Assembly (NCBI GenBank): GCA_002315795.1
Contig: DCIF01000096.1
Coordinates: 41,350 to 105,349 of the forward strand
Reading direction: 5' to 3'
Source: Bacteroidales bacterium UBA1733
GTDB lineage: Bacteria; Bacteroidota; Bacteroidia; Bacteroidales; UBA3663
DNA length: 64,000 nt
Shown here: positions 49,602-59,544 of the stretch, one piece after another
Position numbering within the stretch: position 1 is the first letter of the stretch
Layout: every line of letters starts with the position of its first letter
The notes under the pieces: generated by a model
Told to the model about the DNA's origin: nothing
The model's input: the letters and a program-made list of their open reading frames with translations, nothing else
Databases searched by the model: none
Position numbers and translations under genes: made by a program

Positions 49602-52600
49602 ATGAACAAAAAAATCTTAACCGCGTTCTTGTTTGGAGCTACAGTACTCGCTTCAACAAGTACATTCGTGTCTTGTAAGGACTATGATGATGACATCAAG
49701 GACCTTCAGTCACAGGTGAACAATGAGGTTAAAGCTCGTGAAGCTCTCGCGACTAAGGTCGATGCTGCTGAGAAGGCTATCGCTGCACTCCAGAGCGCTC
49801 AGGCTAACCTCGAAGCAGAACTCGCTAAGAAGGAAAATATTGTTGACCATCAGGCCGACAATGCTAAGCTCTTAGATGAGATCGCAAAACTTAAGGCACA
49901 GATTACTGCTCTCGATGCTGCTAAGGCTTCTCTCGAGGATGTAGCTGCTCTTAAGACAAAGGCAGATGCTAATGCTGCAAAAATCGAAGACCTCTTGAAG
50001 GCTGATGAAAAGCTTGTTGCTGCTGACGCTGCTCTTCAGGCTGCTATCGCTCTCAAGGCTGACCAGACAGAGCTTGATAAGACTAACGCTAGTCTTGCTC
50101 AGACTCAGAAAGATCTCGCTGACCTTATTAAGGACTTCAACACTCTTAGCGATGATTACACAGCATTCAAGGCTGACGTTACTAAGAAGATCACTGCTCT
50201 TGAAGCTCAGGATAAGGTTCTTGAGAAGCTCATCGCTGATGAGGATGCAAAGCTTTTGGCTTTGATCACTGCTAATCAGGCTGATATCGCTGCTAACAAG
50301 GCTGATATCGCTGCTAACAAGGCTGATATCGCTGCTAACAAGGCTGCAATCGAAGCTGTTGCTCAGAGCCTTACTGACGCTATCACTGCATTGAAGGCTG
50401 CTGATAAGGAACTTGACGATAAGATTGCTGCTGTTGCAACTGAACTTAACGGTAAGTTCGATGAGGTTAACGGTACAGTTGTAGGTCTTAAGAATGATGT
50501 TAAGGCTCTCCAGACTGACGTTGAAGGTCTCCAGAACACAGTTAAGGATATCACTGAAAATAAGATTCCTGCTATCGAGAACGATATTAAGGCTATCAGC
50601 GCTAAGATTGAAATCATCTCTACAGTTCTCAGCAACGCTCTCCGTAGCATGGTATTCATCCCTTACCTCTATGTAGATGGTATTGAGGCTACTCGCTACC
50701 GCGTTTACTGCGATACAACTCTCGTTAAGACTGCAGTATATGACATCCAGCGTCAGCGTCCAGGTGAGAAGTATCTTAAGAAGATCTCTAACATCGATGA
50801 CTACCGTCAGGCTATGCCAGGCGTTAAGCCAATCTTCTGTGGTCCAACTTGGCCAGTAGATTATCATATCAACCCATCTACAGCTACTACTAAGTTTGCT
50901 GATATCAAGGGCTTCAACGTTCTTGAGCCAGAGGTTATCACTCGTGCTAACCCTACAGCACTTGGCGTAACTGCACAGGAAAAGTATGAGGATGGTACAG
51001 AAGTATTCAGCAACAAGAATGGTATCCTTACTGTAGGTATCAAGGTTGCTAAGCCAGAACTTCTCTTCGCTAACGGTCCTAAGGCTGTTAAGGATGGTGA
51101 GACTGGTAAGATCAGCGACGGTAAGGACAATACAGTTGCTCTCCAGGCTTACTCTGACAATGATGCTCAGAAGGACACTGTTATCACTTCTGACTATGCT
51201 CTCCTTTGGGGTACTAAGGTTTACCTTGAGGGTCTCGTATGGTTGCCAAACGTAGAGAAGACTCGTCCTACTGGTCTTGCTAATAAGGTACAGGTTAACG
51301 GTGCTGCTGGTGAAAGCGATGAAAAGACTTATGACCCATCAGGTGACTATAAGGCTGACAACGCTATCGAGCACAAGGCTGACGCTAAGGATTATCTCTG
51401 TGGTAAGAACATCCACGTTTGGGATACTCCAGAAGAGGCTCTCCTTGATAACACTAACAACCTCGTTGAGCTTTACTACAACAACCGTAAGGGTATCACT
51501 CTCGAGAACTACCTCGGTCTCCACTGGTATGAGGAGAACGCTACTCGCACTAAGACTGAAGCTATCAAGACTTGGAAGTTCGTTGGTGACAACGGTACTA
51601 TCAATAATGACCTTAAGAAGTATGGTATCAGCTACTCATTCGAACTCGTTGACTATGTAATCGACGGTAACGGTTCTAAGGATAGCCAGTATGCTTCTCT
51701 CGATAAGAAGACTGGTACAATCATCGCTCAGAATGTTAAGGTTGGTGGTGAAATGTACGAAGATGAGTCTGCTACTTCTGTAGACCGCGAGCCACTCGTA
51801 CGTGTACTCGTTAAGCATGACAACGACGTTGTTCTCGATGGTTACATCCTCGTTCACATCACTAAGCAGGATCCTAAGATTGAAGGCAAGCCAATCACTA
51901 TCCCATTCGAGGATAAGGGCGAATTCGATCTCTGTAACGGTAAGTCATTCACTATCGTAACTTGGGATAAGTTCTCTAAGATCATCCTTACTGACAGCCT
52001 CAAGAATATGACTAAGGAGCAGTTCGACGGCTACTATGGTCCAACTAAGGCTGCTAACGAAGGTGATGCTATCGCTGACGACGTTCTCGGTAACAACGTA
52101 TGGCCTGTACTCAAGGGTGTAGCTGACGGTGACTGGATGAACGCTAAGTATATCGCTGGTGCTGGTTACAAGGTTCAGGCTAACCTCTACAAGGAAGCTA
52201 AGGCTGACTGTGTTGCTAACAAGGACGTTTATGGTAAGGTTTACTACTACCACAATGAGTCAGGTACAACTAACGAAAAGATCGTTTGGGAGTTCACTGC
52301 TGACGAACTTGAGGCTCTTACTCACGACGCTAACTTCAAGAAGGAAGGTAGCACATACACTGCTTACATCCGTTGGACTGGTCACGATGGTGCTCCATAC
52401 GACTACATCTGGTTGAAGTTCACTGTAACTATCACACGTAAGGACGTTACTGCTTACTCTATCACTGAGAAGATTGAGAACTACTGGTTCGCTATCAATG
52501 GTAATAAGGATGGTAAGGAAGCTATCGTATTCAACACTGTAGTTCCTGTTGACAATGGTACAACTTACAACTGGAATAGCAAGATCCGTTCAACATTCCG

Positions 52601-53966
52601 TCTTAACGAAGTATTCTTGACTAAGGGCGGTAAGCTTGTTGAGGATACAAAGAAGCTTGACGACGTTTATTCTGGTGCTGCTGCTGCTAAGTACAATGTA
52701 ACTACTTACTTCAACAGTTCACTCGTATCAACTGACTTTAACATTGAGAATACTGGTAAGAATCTTGACAAGGCAGTTCAGGGCTCTAAGTTCTACTTCA
52801 CTCCAGAAGAGAAGAAGGTATTCGTTAAGTATGTTCACTCTACTGACGCTGATGGTAACCACATCGCTACTCTCTTGAACAAGAATTACATCGTTTCTCC
52901 TCAGCCAAATGCAACTGATAAGAATTGGAATTCTCTCGTTGCAAAGTATGCTGCTGCTCCAGTTGCTGACGTAGCAATTCATACTTACGATGCTAAGACT
53001 GCTTGGGAAGACTTCTTGAACAAGACTGTTAATGAATGCGCTATCGACTACTATAAGGGTGCTTTGGCTAACGTTACTCTCTATGCTCACGAAGAGGGCA
53101 AGACTAACTACACTGCTATCGCAACAATGAACCCTCAGACTGGTGAAATTAGCCTCATCCACAACCAGGTAACTTATGACGTTCTCAACGCTATCGGTTA
53201 CAGCGACTTCGCAGGTGCAGACGAGGAAGCTCACCCAGAAATTGATAAGGAACTCCGTGCTCAGGTAGGTGTTGTAGCTTACGATCGTGAAAAGTCTTGT
53301 GTTCTCGCAGCTCAGATGAAGGATGCAACATTCCTCACTTCATGGCAGCGTCCAATCAACTGGGTATCTAAGGATACTGTTGTTCTCGACTCTAAGACTA
53401 ACCACAACAAGATCTATCTCGCTGACCTCATCAAGTTCTACGACTGGCGTGGTTATGAGCGCAAGTCTGAGAGCGTATGGTACAACGTTGATCACTCACA
53501 GCGTGGTTCTATGGAACTTTCTAACACTAAGTGGCTCTATGCTTACTACAACATCAAGGCTATCACTGTAGATTGTACTCCATCTAAGGTTTACACTAAC
53601 ATGCACGGCCAGGATATCAAGACTACTACTCTTGATAAGGTGAGCCCAACTTACGCTTACATCCGTGCTGACAAGAACCTCAACAAGATTCACACTTATA
53701 CATTCGACTTCAAGAACTTCTGTGGCGCATCTTGTGTATCAACTGTTAAGAATCACAACAATGTAGCTGCTTCTGCTAATCTCTTCAATGACTTGGCTAA
53801 GAACACTTGCTGCCGTGATACTTATGGATACATTTGGTATGAGAACAATGGTGATAACGTTAATGAGTTTGATGTAATCTTCCCTGTTACTGTAACTTAC
53901 GAATGGGGTCAGATCACTACAAATATTAAGCTCCATATCATCGATACTCTCGGTCACCAGGACTAA
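49602..53966 (+). CDS. Giant coiled-coil surface lipoprotein (S-layer-like)
   Basis: 1454 residues. The lipobox TFVSC (Cys25) is followed by KDYDDDI, an acidic run of the kind that sends Bacteroidetes lipoproteins to the cell surface. Residues about 27-345 form a long coiled coil, including three exact copies of ADIAANK (from 21-base DNA repeats at 50280-50342). The rest is beta-rich with no recognised catalytic domain. The start (MNKKILTAFLFGATVLASTS) resembles that of Bacteroides S-layer-type proteins. Codon use is extremely biased (GCT, AAG, GTT, ACT), which together with the promoter and long leader points to very high expression. It could be a major surface-layer component; a polysaccharide lyase N-terminal domain is an alternative reading of the coiled coil. 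Confidence 0.7.
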   Translation: MNKKILTAFLFGATVLASTSTFVSCKDYDDDIKDLQSQVNNEVKAREALATKVDAAEKAIAALQSAQANLEAELAKKENIVDHQADNAKLLDEIAKLKAQITALDAAKASLEDVAALKTKADANAAKIEDLLKADEKLVAADAALQAAIALKADQTELDKTNASLAQTQKDLADLIKDFNTLSDDYTAFKADVTKKITALEAQDKVLEKLIADEDAKLLALITANQADIAANKADIAANKADIAANKAAIEAVAQSLTDAITALKAADKELDDKIAAVATELNGKFDEVNGTVVGLKNDVKALQTDVEGLQNTVKDITENKIPAIENDIKAISAKIEIISTVLSNALRSMVFIPYLYVDGIEATRYRVYCDTTLVKTAVYDIQRQRPGEKYLKKISNIDDYRQAMPGVKPIFCGPTWPVDYHINPSTATTKFADIKGFNVLEPEVITRANPTALGVTAQEKYEDGTEVFSNKNGILTVGIKVAKPELLFANGPKAVKDGETGKISDGKDNTVALQAYSDNDAQKDTVITSDYALLWGTKVYLEGLVWLPNVEKTRPTGLANKVQVNGAAGESDEKTYDPSGDYKADNAIEHKADAKDYLCGKNIHVWDTPEEALLDNTNNLVELYYNNRKGITLENYLGLHWYEENATRTKTEAIKTWKFVGDNGTINNDLKKYGISYSFELVDYVIDGNGSKDSQYASLDKKTGTIIAQNVKVGGEMYEDESATSVDREPLVRVLVKHDNDVVLDGYILVHITKQDPKIEGKPITIPFEDKGEFDLCNGKSFTIVTWDKFSKIILTDSLKNMTKEQFDGYYGPTKAANEGDAIADDVLGNNVWPVLKGVADGDWMNAKYIAGAGYKVQANLYKEAKADCVANKDVYGKVYYYHNESGTTNEKIVWEFTADELEALTHDANFKKEGSTYTAYIRWTGHDGAPYDYIWLKFTVTITRKDVTAYSITEKIENYWFAINGNKDGKEAIVFNTVVPVDNGTTYNWNSKIRSTFRLNEVFLTKGGKLVEDTKKLDDVYSGAAAAKYNVTTYFNSSLVSTDFNIENTGKNLDKAVQGSKFYFTPEEKKVFVKYVHSTDADGNHIATLLNKNYIVSPQPNATDKNWNSLVAKYAAAPVADVAIHTYDAKTAWEDFLNKTVNECAIDYYKGALANVTLYAHEEGKTNYTAIATMNPQTGEISLIHNQVTYDVLNAIGYSDFAGADEEAHPEIDKELRAQVGVVAYDREKSCVLAAQMKDATFLTSWQRPINWVSKDTVVLDSKTNHNKIYLADLIKFYDWRGYERKSESVWYNVDHSQRGSMELSNTKWLYAYYNIKAITVDCTPSKVYTNMHGQDIKTTTLDKVSPTYAYIRADKNLNKIHTYTFDFKNFCGASCVSTVKNHNNVAASANLFNDLAKNTCCRDTYGYIWYENNGDNVNEFDVIFPVTVTYEWGQITTNIKLHIIDTLGHQD
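50280..50342 (+). repeat. Three perfect 21-bp in-frame repeats
   Basis: GCTGATATCGCTGCTAACAA + G at 50280-50300, 50301-50321 and 50322-50342, without a single difference, encoding ADIAANK heptads in the coiled coil. Confidence 0.95.
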
Positions 53967-53996
53967 TATTTGAATAATATTCAATAAACCTCTTTT

Positions 53997-54056
53997 GAGA
54001 GTGTGTCTTTCTAAGGAGAGACACACTCTCTTTTCCTTTTATAGACACACTCTCTC
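53997..54056 (+). terminator. Terminator with duplicated 3' arm
   Basis: GAGAGTGTGTCT (53997-54008) can pair with AGACACACTCTC at 54019-54030 (10-base loop, followed by TTTTCCTTTT) or with a second copy at 54043-54054 (followed by TCTTTA). Two alternative 12-bp stems share one 5' arm. It closes the giant lipoprotein gene. Confidence 0.8.
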
Positions 54057-54109
54057 TTTATCAATCGAAGTGTTTATTAACTGATTGTTTTCTTAATATT
54101 AATTTTGTT

Positions 54110-54610
54110 ATGAAGAAAATTTCTTTTCCTATATTTCTCATCCTTACTTTAATGATCTTTACTTCGTGCAAAAACCAGAAGGCTAACAAAGAAACTGAAG
54201 TAAAAGAGTTTCAGACTCAATTGACAGAGGCAGATACTACGGCTATGCTTTCTGCTTGTGATAATTGCATGGAATTGTTGAAGGAAGGTAAAATTGATGA
54301 TGTACTTAATTCTATTTACGAATATGACGACTCTTTGCAGCAGGTGAACCCACTTTCAGAACAGACACTCAATCGATATAGGAAGGTGTTTTCTATGTTC
54401 CATGTCAAGAGTTACATACGTCAGTATTTCTCTTTCCAGTTAGAGGGCTTGAATGACGTTAAGTACTCTGTTAAATTTACCGATGATAATCCTGAAACTG
54501 GTGAAAGTGGTGCTGTCACTTCATTTATGTTTAATCCAGTTAGAGTCGATGGTTCTTGGTATGTAACTGTAAAACGTGCAGATCAAGAGATTGATAATTC
54601 TCGTCAATAA
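54110..54610 (+). CDS. Small lipoprotein of unknown function
   Basis: 166 residues. The lipobox IFTSC (Cys20) is followed by KNQKANKETEVKEFQ, a flexible tether. The body (40-160) shows an alpha/beta pattern with MELLKEGKIDDVLNSIYEYD and a beta end SGAVTSFMFNPVRVDGSWYV that recalls NTF2-like folds, but this is a weak resemblance. Its stop overlaps the next start by one base (TAATG), so it is translated together with the large repeat protein. Confidence 0.75.
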   Translation: MKKISFPIFLILTLMIFTSCKNQKANKETEVKEFQTQLTEADTTAMLSACDNCMELLKEGKIDDVLNSIYEYDDSLQQVNPLSEQTLNRYRKVFSMFHVKSYIRQYFSFQLEGLNDVKYSVKFTDDNPETGESGAVTSFMFNPVRVDGSWYVTVKRADQEIDNSRQ

Positions 54611-57600
54611 TGAATAAGTTTATGAGAAAATACATATTGTCTTTAATTTTTCTAACAATGATGTGCTCATTAAATGCACAGATTGTTAGAAGTGTTAAAT
54701 ACGACTTTACCAATCCTCCGACACTTAATCCAGCAATGCCTATGTTGGAACCTCATTCCTATGACATTATTGCATTGGATGATATTCAATTTATTGCTGG
54801 TCCTATTGTGGTTAGTTTCCACAATCCTGATCGCTCTGCGGCTAAGCTTGAGGACGTAGGATCTGGAACAAGTGTCCTTTCCCTCTACCGTGGTCAGTAT
54901 ATGGATATTGAGGCTAAAGTTGATGAACTTAAAGAGATTCGTTTCTACGGTCGCCAGATTGGAGACCTTGGCAAAGTGCTTGGAACTTCTGGTACATCAG
55001 AGTTCCTTCCACACTATAGTCATTGGGTACCTGATACGGATTTTCATCTTGCTCAATTCCAGAATACTGGTCAAACTTCCATGCTTGACAGTATTGTTGT
55101 CTACTATACTGTCACTCAGAATGTTTTGACGCCTATTTTGTCGACATTAAAGGAAAGTGATGTGCTAAATTCTTTCAAGGAGATGCAACTTACCTTCTCT
55201 GACAATGTAAAAATTACTGATGCTGCAGAGTTCTCTTTGAAAGACTCTCAAGGTAATATCATTCCTTTGACAGGAAAAGCTGAAGGCATTTATGTTACTT
55301 TGTCACTTTCGAACGCTGTTACCGAGCCAGGTTCTTATAGCTTGATTATAAAGGACGGCTCGATTGCAACTCTTGATGGTATTTTATATAATAATACAAT
55401 CAATATTCCTTTCGTTATCGAACTGCCAAAGAACAGTTTCGATTACGCGACGATTTCGTTACTACCTGGTGAAGTATCACTTATACCTACAACTATTGAT
55501 TTGACATTTGCCGGCACAGTAGCTGGTGTGGATGTGACAAAGGAAGCTCAACTGATACCAGATGGCAGTTCTACTCCAGTATGCAGTTATATTCCTTCTA
55601 TCACTGGTGTCAATAAGGTTACTTTGACTTCTAATATTTTGTTCCCTATCGAATCAACAGGTACCTATGACCTTAAGATTCCTGAGGCCATGGTATTCGA
55701 CGTTAATTATAAGGATGATGAGTCACATGGTGTGGAGTCTAATGGCGCATTCTATAATCCTGCTAAGACACTCCGCTATTATGTTAACGTTTCTGCACCT
55801 AAAGACCCTGAACCAGAGCCAGAGCCAGAGACTGTTATTGCGTCTGCTGAGATCTTAGAGAGTGCAAATAATCTCTTGAACTTGAGTGGTGTTGGTTATC
55901 CAAGTGCAGAATCAGAAGCGCGTAAAAAGATCGCAGCTTTACTTGAGATCGCTAAATCTACTGATGATCAGTATCGCGCAGCATTCGATGAGTACTACAA
56001 TGCCACTGATATTGAACTTCCTGAGGAAGGTAAGACATACCGTATCATTAATCTTTCAAAAAATGGCACAAAGACTTATCTCGCCTATTCAAACAGTACG
56101 ATTTCCCTTACAAGTAACATTAGTGAGGCTTACAGGTTTGAAGCAAAGCAAGTAGGTGATAAGTTTGCGTTTGTTACCGAAGATGGTAAGTATCTGCATA
56201 CGTTGGTAAATACTGATACATATTCTGTTACAAAGAAAGCAAATGTGTTGGCAGAACAAAATGACTACACAGCACTTTCTATCAGCAAGTTTACTTTCAG
56301 CACTATCAAACCTGCTAATGCATTGGGTCTGGTTTCCATCTCTGGTAAGGTGGGCGAAAAGAATGGTATCAATTTCAACTACTATTCAATGATCAACACT
56401 GCTGCAGGTGAAATTGATATGCTCGATCCAGATACAAAGTATATGGATGACCAGTATTCTTCTGCCTTTATGATTGTGCGTTCTGACCGTCCATTTAAGC
56501 CATATGTGGCAGAGTACACAATCTCTCCAACATCTGGTACCGTTTCTGATTTGGAAGAGATAGTTATTACTTTCCCTTCTCTTACAGGCGTGACTTATGA
56601 TTCTAACAAGGCGATCACGCTCAAGAATAGTTCAGGATCTGTTATGCAGCCAAAATCATTCGATGCAATAGGTGGTAATGGAAATGCATTCTCTATCAAG
56701 TATCTTAACTTGGCGCGTGATTCATATACACTTAATGTTCCTAAGGGAGCCTTTATGTGTGGCAAGGATACTATTCAGGCTCTTACTGCCAACTATATTG
56801 TGGCTAATGGATATGAATTCAATACAGATTTTGTTTCAACCTGGTATTATCAAGTTGGAACTAAGGAGGTTTCCGGTAGTAAGACTTATACCCGAGAACT
56901 CAATGAAATCATGTTCTTTGACTACGAATGGTATGGCAAGGAGATCTATGTAAATGAAAATGCTCAGATTCGTTTGTATGACCTCTGGCAGGACAAGGTG
57001 ATTGGTTATGGTCGACTTGAAAAGGCTAAGATTCCTATTAAGGATTCTGATAATTATTACCCTGCAGTTAAGATTGTGTGGGAAAAGACTTATTACGAAG
57101 GTTCACTTCCTACCGATATGGGTGGCGAACTTGGATACACCTATAAGATCTATATTCCTGAGGGTGCAATAGGCGATAAGAACTATGCAAGCTATCTTGC
57201 CGATCCATCCAGCGTTCGAAAGACTGATTGTCATATTAACTCGCAGTATGAGAAACTGATATATCTCTACCCTGATGTACCATTCGAGACTGCATACACA
57301 TTGGCCCCAGAGGAAGGTAAGGTTGAAACACTTGATTCAGTGGTTGTTTCATTCCCTAAGATCAGCAATGTTGATTTCCTCAATAAGAAGCCTATCACGC
57401 TCACGAACGAGAGTGGTGATGTCATTACTGCAAGATCTGTAGAGGTACAAGGCAAGTTCTACAACATGGCTGTCATCCGATTTATGAATGTCGACAAGGG
57501 TGTTTATTCGTTGAATATCCCTAAGGGCTCGTTTGTAAGTCATGAGGATACCATTCAAACTATTACTGCCACTTATGATGTACTTGTAGGTTGTCCTTTC

Positions 57601-58947
57601 CAATACAATATCGCATCTAATGTTAAGGTTAATGTTGGCTCTGCCACAACAAAGATCATAACTACAGACATTAATGACATTGTCCTTTATGATGAGTCTT
57701 GGATTGGTGAAGAGATCTTTGTCAACGAAAATGCTGTTGTTCAACTTCTTGACGAAGAAAAGAACGTTGTGGGAACTGGTAAGTTAACAACCGACAAGGT
57801 CAGCGTAGATGTAAATGGAAATCTCAAGTCATGTCCAGCGATCCGAGTTAAGTGGAATAAGACTTATGCAGAAGGTGACCTTGTGACACGCAAGGAATCT
57901 TATGGTTGCGACTTTGAACTTGTTATTCCTGAAGCTTCTTACGGAAACAAGACTTACGCTCAGTATCTGCAGGATCCAGAGAATGTAAAGAAGTCGGAAT
58001 GCCGTGTTAATGCTGACTACTCTTATAAGATGACTATCTGCCCAGAGGCTCCATTTGAGGTTACATACGCTTTGACTCCTGGTGCTGGTACTGTTCAGAC
58101 TCTTGATGAGATTGTTGTGAAGTTCGATGGTATTAAGGATGTAGGTCGTGATGCATCTAAGGCTGTGTTCTTGATTAGAACTAGCGATAGCGCTGTTATC
58201 CTCCCATCATCAATATCTTCTATCAATGAGGATCGCAATGAGTTCTCAATCAAGTTCATCAATGTCGACAAGGGTACATATATCCTTGGTATCCCTGCTG
58301 GAACTTTCTTCTACAGAAATGAAACCATCCAGGAGATTCAGGCTACTTATGTAGTTGAAGTTGGTGCTCAAATGAACACAGATTTTGCTCAGAGTCTTAT
58401 TGCAAACGTCAATGGCGAAAATGTCGATGAAAGCGCTAAATATTATACCGCAGATTTGAACAATCTTTCGTTCTATGATGTTTCTTGGACAAGTTCACAG
58501 ATATATTATCTGGACACAGAGGTTGTTTCGTTAGTGGATGCCGATGGCAAGGTGGTTAGAGCTGGTAAGTTGGAACCAACAGTCAAGTCAATATCACAGG
58601 CAGGAATGTCAATTAACTTCTCAGCCTTCAATATTGTATGGAATCCAGAGTTTGAATCTGGTTCTATTCCGACATCTACCGGTACTATTGATGGCTCTGT
58701 ATATAAGGTTGTTGTGGCTAAGGAGTCATTTGGTGATGAAAACTTCTATAAGTATCTCCAGTCTCCAAGCACCATCAGCAAGGCAGATTGTCATGCTAAT
58801 GCAGAGTATTCATTTAGTGTTAAGGTCTATCCAGATCCTATACAGATCGCGGATATCTCTAACGCTATTGATGATTATATCTCTGATGGCTCTTCCATCT
58901 CAATTGCTGACATTACCGATCTTATCGAAAAGTATCTGAATCAATAA
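54610..58947 (+). CDS. Secreted tandem-repeat protein with degenerate dockerin-like tail
   Basis: 1445 residues. A signal peptide (to about 23, SLNA|Q) is followed by beta domains (25-395), a short Pro-Glu run (EPEPEPE), a helical and beta-trefoil-like region (about 410-630), and then three long repeats of about 260 residues each. Each begins YTISPTSGTVSDLEEIVITF, YTLAPEEGKVETLDSVVVSF or YALTPGAGTVQTLDEIVVKF and has a DTIQ-type motif further on. The C terminus is two short repeats (IQIADISNAIDDYI, ISIADITDLIEKYL) like the tail of the CotH protein and also without calcium residues. No catalytic domain recognised; probably an adhesin or a structural protein. Confidence 0.75.
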   Translation: MNKFMRKYILSLIFLTMMCSLNAQIVRSVKYDFTNPPTLNPAMPMLEPHSYDIIALDDIQFIAGPIVVSFHNPDRSAAKLEDVGSGTSVLSLYRGQYMDIEAKVDELKEIRFYGRQIGDLGKVLGTSGTSEFLPHYSHWVPDTDFHLAQFQNTGQTSMLDSIVVYYTVTQNVLTPILSTLKESDVLNSFKEMQLTFSDNVKITDAAEFSLKDSQGNIIPLTGKAEGIYVTLSLSNAVTEPGSYSLIIKDGSIATLDGILYNNTINIPFVIELPKNSFDYATISLLPGEVSLIPTTIDLTFAGTVAGVDVTKEAQLIPDGSSTPVCSYIPSITGVNKVTLTSNILFPIESTGTYDLKIPEAMVFDVNYKDDESHGVESNGAFYNPAKTLRYYVNVSAPKDPEPEPEPETVIASAEILESANNLLNLSGVGYPSAESEARKKIAALLEIAKSTDDQYRAAFDEYYNATDIELPEEGKTYRIINLSKNGTKTYLAYSNSTISLTSNISEAYRFEAKQVGDKFAFVTEDGKYLHTLVNTDTYSVTKKANVLAEQNDYTALSISKFTFSTIKPANALGLVSISGKVGEKNGINFNYYSMINTAAGEIDMLDPDTKYMDDQYSSAFMIVRSDRPFKPYVAEYTISPTSGTVSDLEEIVITFPSLTGVTYDSNKAITLKNSSGSVMQPKSFDAIGGNGNAFSIKYLNLARDSYTLNVPKGAFMCGKDTIQALTANYIVANGYEFNTDFVSTWYYQVGTKEVSGSKTYTRELNEIMFFDYEWYGKEIYVNENAQIRLYDLWQDKVIGYGRLEKAKIPIKDSDNYYPAVKIVWEKTYYEGSLPTDMGGELGYTYKIYIPEGAIGDKNYASYLADPSSVRKTDCHINSQYEKLIYLYPDVPFETAYTLAPEEGKVETLDSVVVSFPKISNVDFLNKKPITLTNESGDVITARSVEVQGKFYNMAVIRFMNVDKGVYSLNIPKGSFVSHEDTIQTITATYDVLVGCPFQYNIASNVKVNVGSATTKIITTDINDIVLYDESWIGEEIFVNENAVVQLLDEEKNVVGTGKLTTDKVSVDVNGNLKSCPAIRVKWNKTYAEGDLVTRKESYGCDFELVIPEASYGNKTYAQYLQDPENVKKSECRVNADYSYKMTICPEAPFEVTYALTPGAGTVQTLDEIVVKFDGIKDVGRDASKAVFLIRTSDSAVILPSSISSINEDRNEFSIKFINVDKGTYILGIPAGTFFYRNETIQEIQATYVVEVGAQMNTDFAQSLIANVNGENVDESAKYYTADLNNLSFYDVSWTSSQIYYLDTEVVSLVDADGKVVRAGKLEPTVKSISQAGMSINFSAFNIVWNPEFESGSIPTSTGTIDGSVYKVVVAKESFGDENFYKYLQSPSTISKADCHANAEYSFSVKVYPDPIQIADISNAIDDYISDGSSISIADITDLIEKYLNQ

Positions 58948-58952
58948 TGTGA

Positions 58953-59399
58953 ATGATGCAGAAATTGTTATGTGTACTCTTTGCGCTGGCACTTAATCTG
59001 AGTGCCAGTGCACAAGATGTAAAAGCGCCTCGTATCAAATTTCTTACTGATGAATTTGATTTTGGCCAGTTCTCTGCTTCGGCTGGGACTAAGCAATGTT
59101 CCTTTGTATTTGTCAATAAAGGTACTGGTAAGCTTGTCATCACGAATGTACATGCATATTGTGAATGTATAAAGACATCCTACCCTAAGGATTTTATAGC
59201 CCCGGGTGATTCGGGCAAGATTGTCGTTTCCTATACGAGTAATCAGTTAGGAGAATTTATGAAGGATGTTCAAGTTTACACTAATTGTGAACCTTCTCTT
59301 TATCGGTTGAAATTGACTGGTGAGATTGTTGAGGAGAAGGTTCCAGTCAGTACAAAAAAGACACAATCGAAGAAGAAGTCCAAAAGGCGTAAAAGATAA
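58953..59399 (+). CDS. Secreted DUF1573 protein
   Basis: 148 residues. A signal peptide (to LSASA|Q) is followed by the DUF1573 Ig-like domain: FLTDEFDFGQFSASAGTKQC, then KLVITNVHAYCECIKTSYP and FIAPGDSGKIVVSYTSNQLG. The Cys-x-Cys before the Tyr-Pro is family-typical. A Lys/Arg-rich tail ends the protein, which is unusual. Function of the family is unknown. It starts 5 bases after the stop of the repeat protein, so it is in the same operon. The ATG at 58953 or 58956 can be the start. Confidence 0.85.
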   Translation: MMQKLLCVLFALALNLSASAQDVKAPRIKFLTDEFDFGQFSASAGTKQCSFVFVNKGTGKLVITNVHAYCECIKTSYPKDFIAPGDSGKIVVSYTSNQLGEFMKDVQVYTNCEPSLYRLKLTGEIVEEKVPVSTKKTQSKKKSKRRKR

Positions 59400-59416
59400 T
59401 ATATACATTAAATAAT

Positions 59417-59452
59417 AAGGAGGGTAGGGATGTCTCTACCCTCCTTTTATTT
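59417..59452 (+). terminator. Terminator of the 54.1-59.4 kb operon
   Basis: AAGGAGGGTAG pairs perfectly with CTACCCTCCTT (8-base loop), followed by TTATTTATTTT. Confidence 0.88.
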
Positions 59453-59479
59453 ATTTTACCTCAATTTCTGCAAGAAAAG

Positions 59480-59511
59480 TTTGCAAATGTCATATATATA
59501 ATGTTATTTTG
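59480..59511 (+). promoter_or_regulatory. Promoter of the fimbrial-anchor-like gene
   Basis: TTTG at 59480-59483, 20 bases, then TTATTTTG at 59504-59511 (one mismatch from TAnnTTTG). Confidence 0.65.
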
Positions 59512-59544
59512 CAAAAAAAATACTTATACTATAATTATAATATT

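Noticed and set aside
54100..54107. TAATTTTG promoter box before the small lipoprotein gene
   Set aside because: It ends 2 bases before the ATG, so the transcript would start inside the gene.
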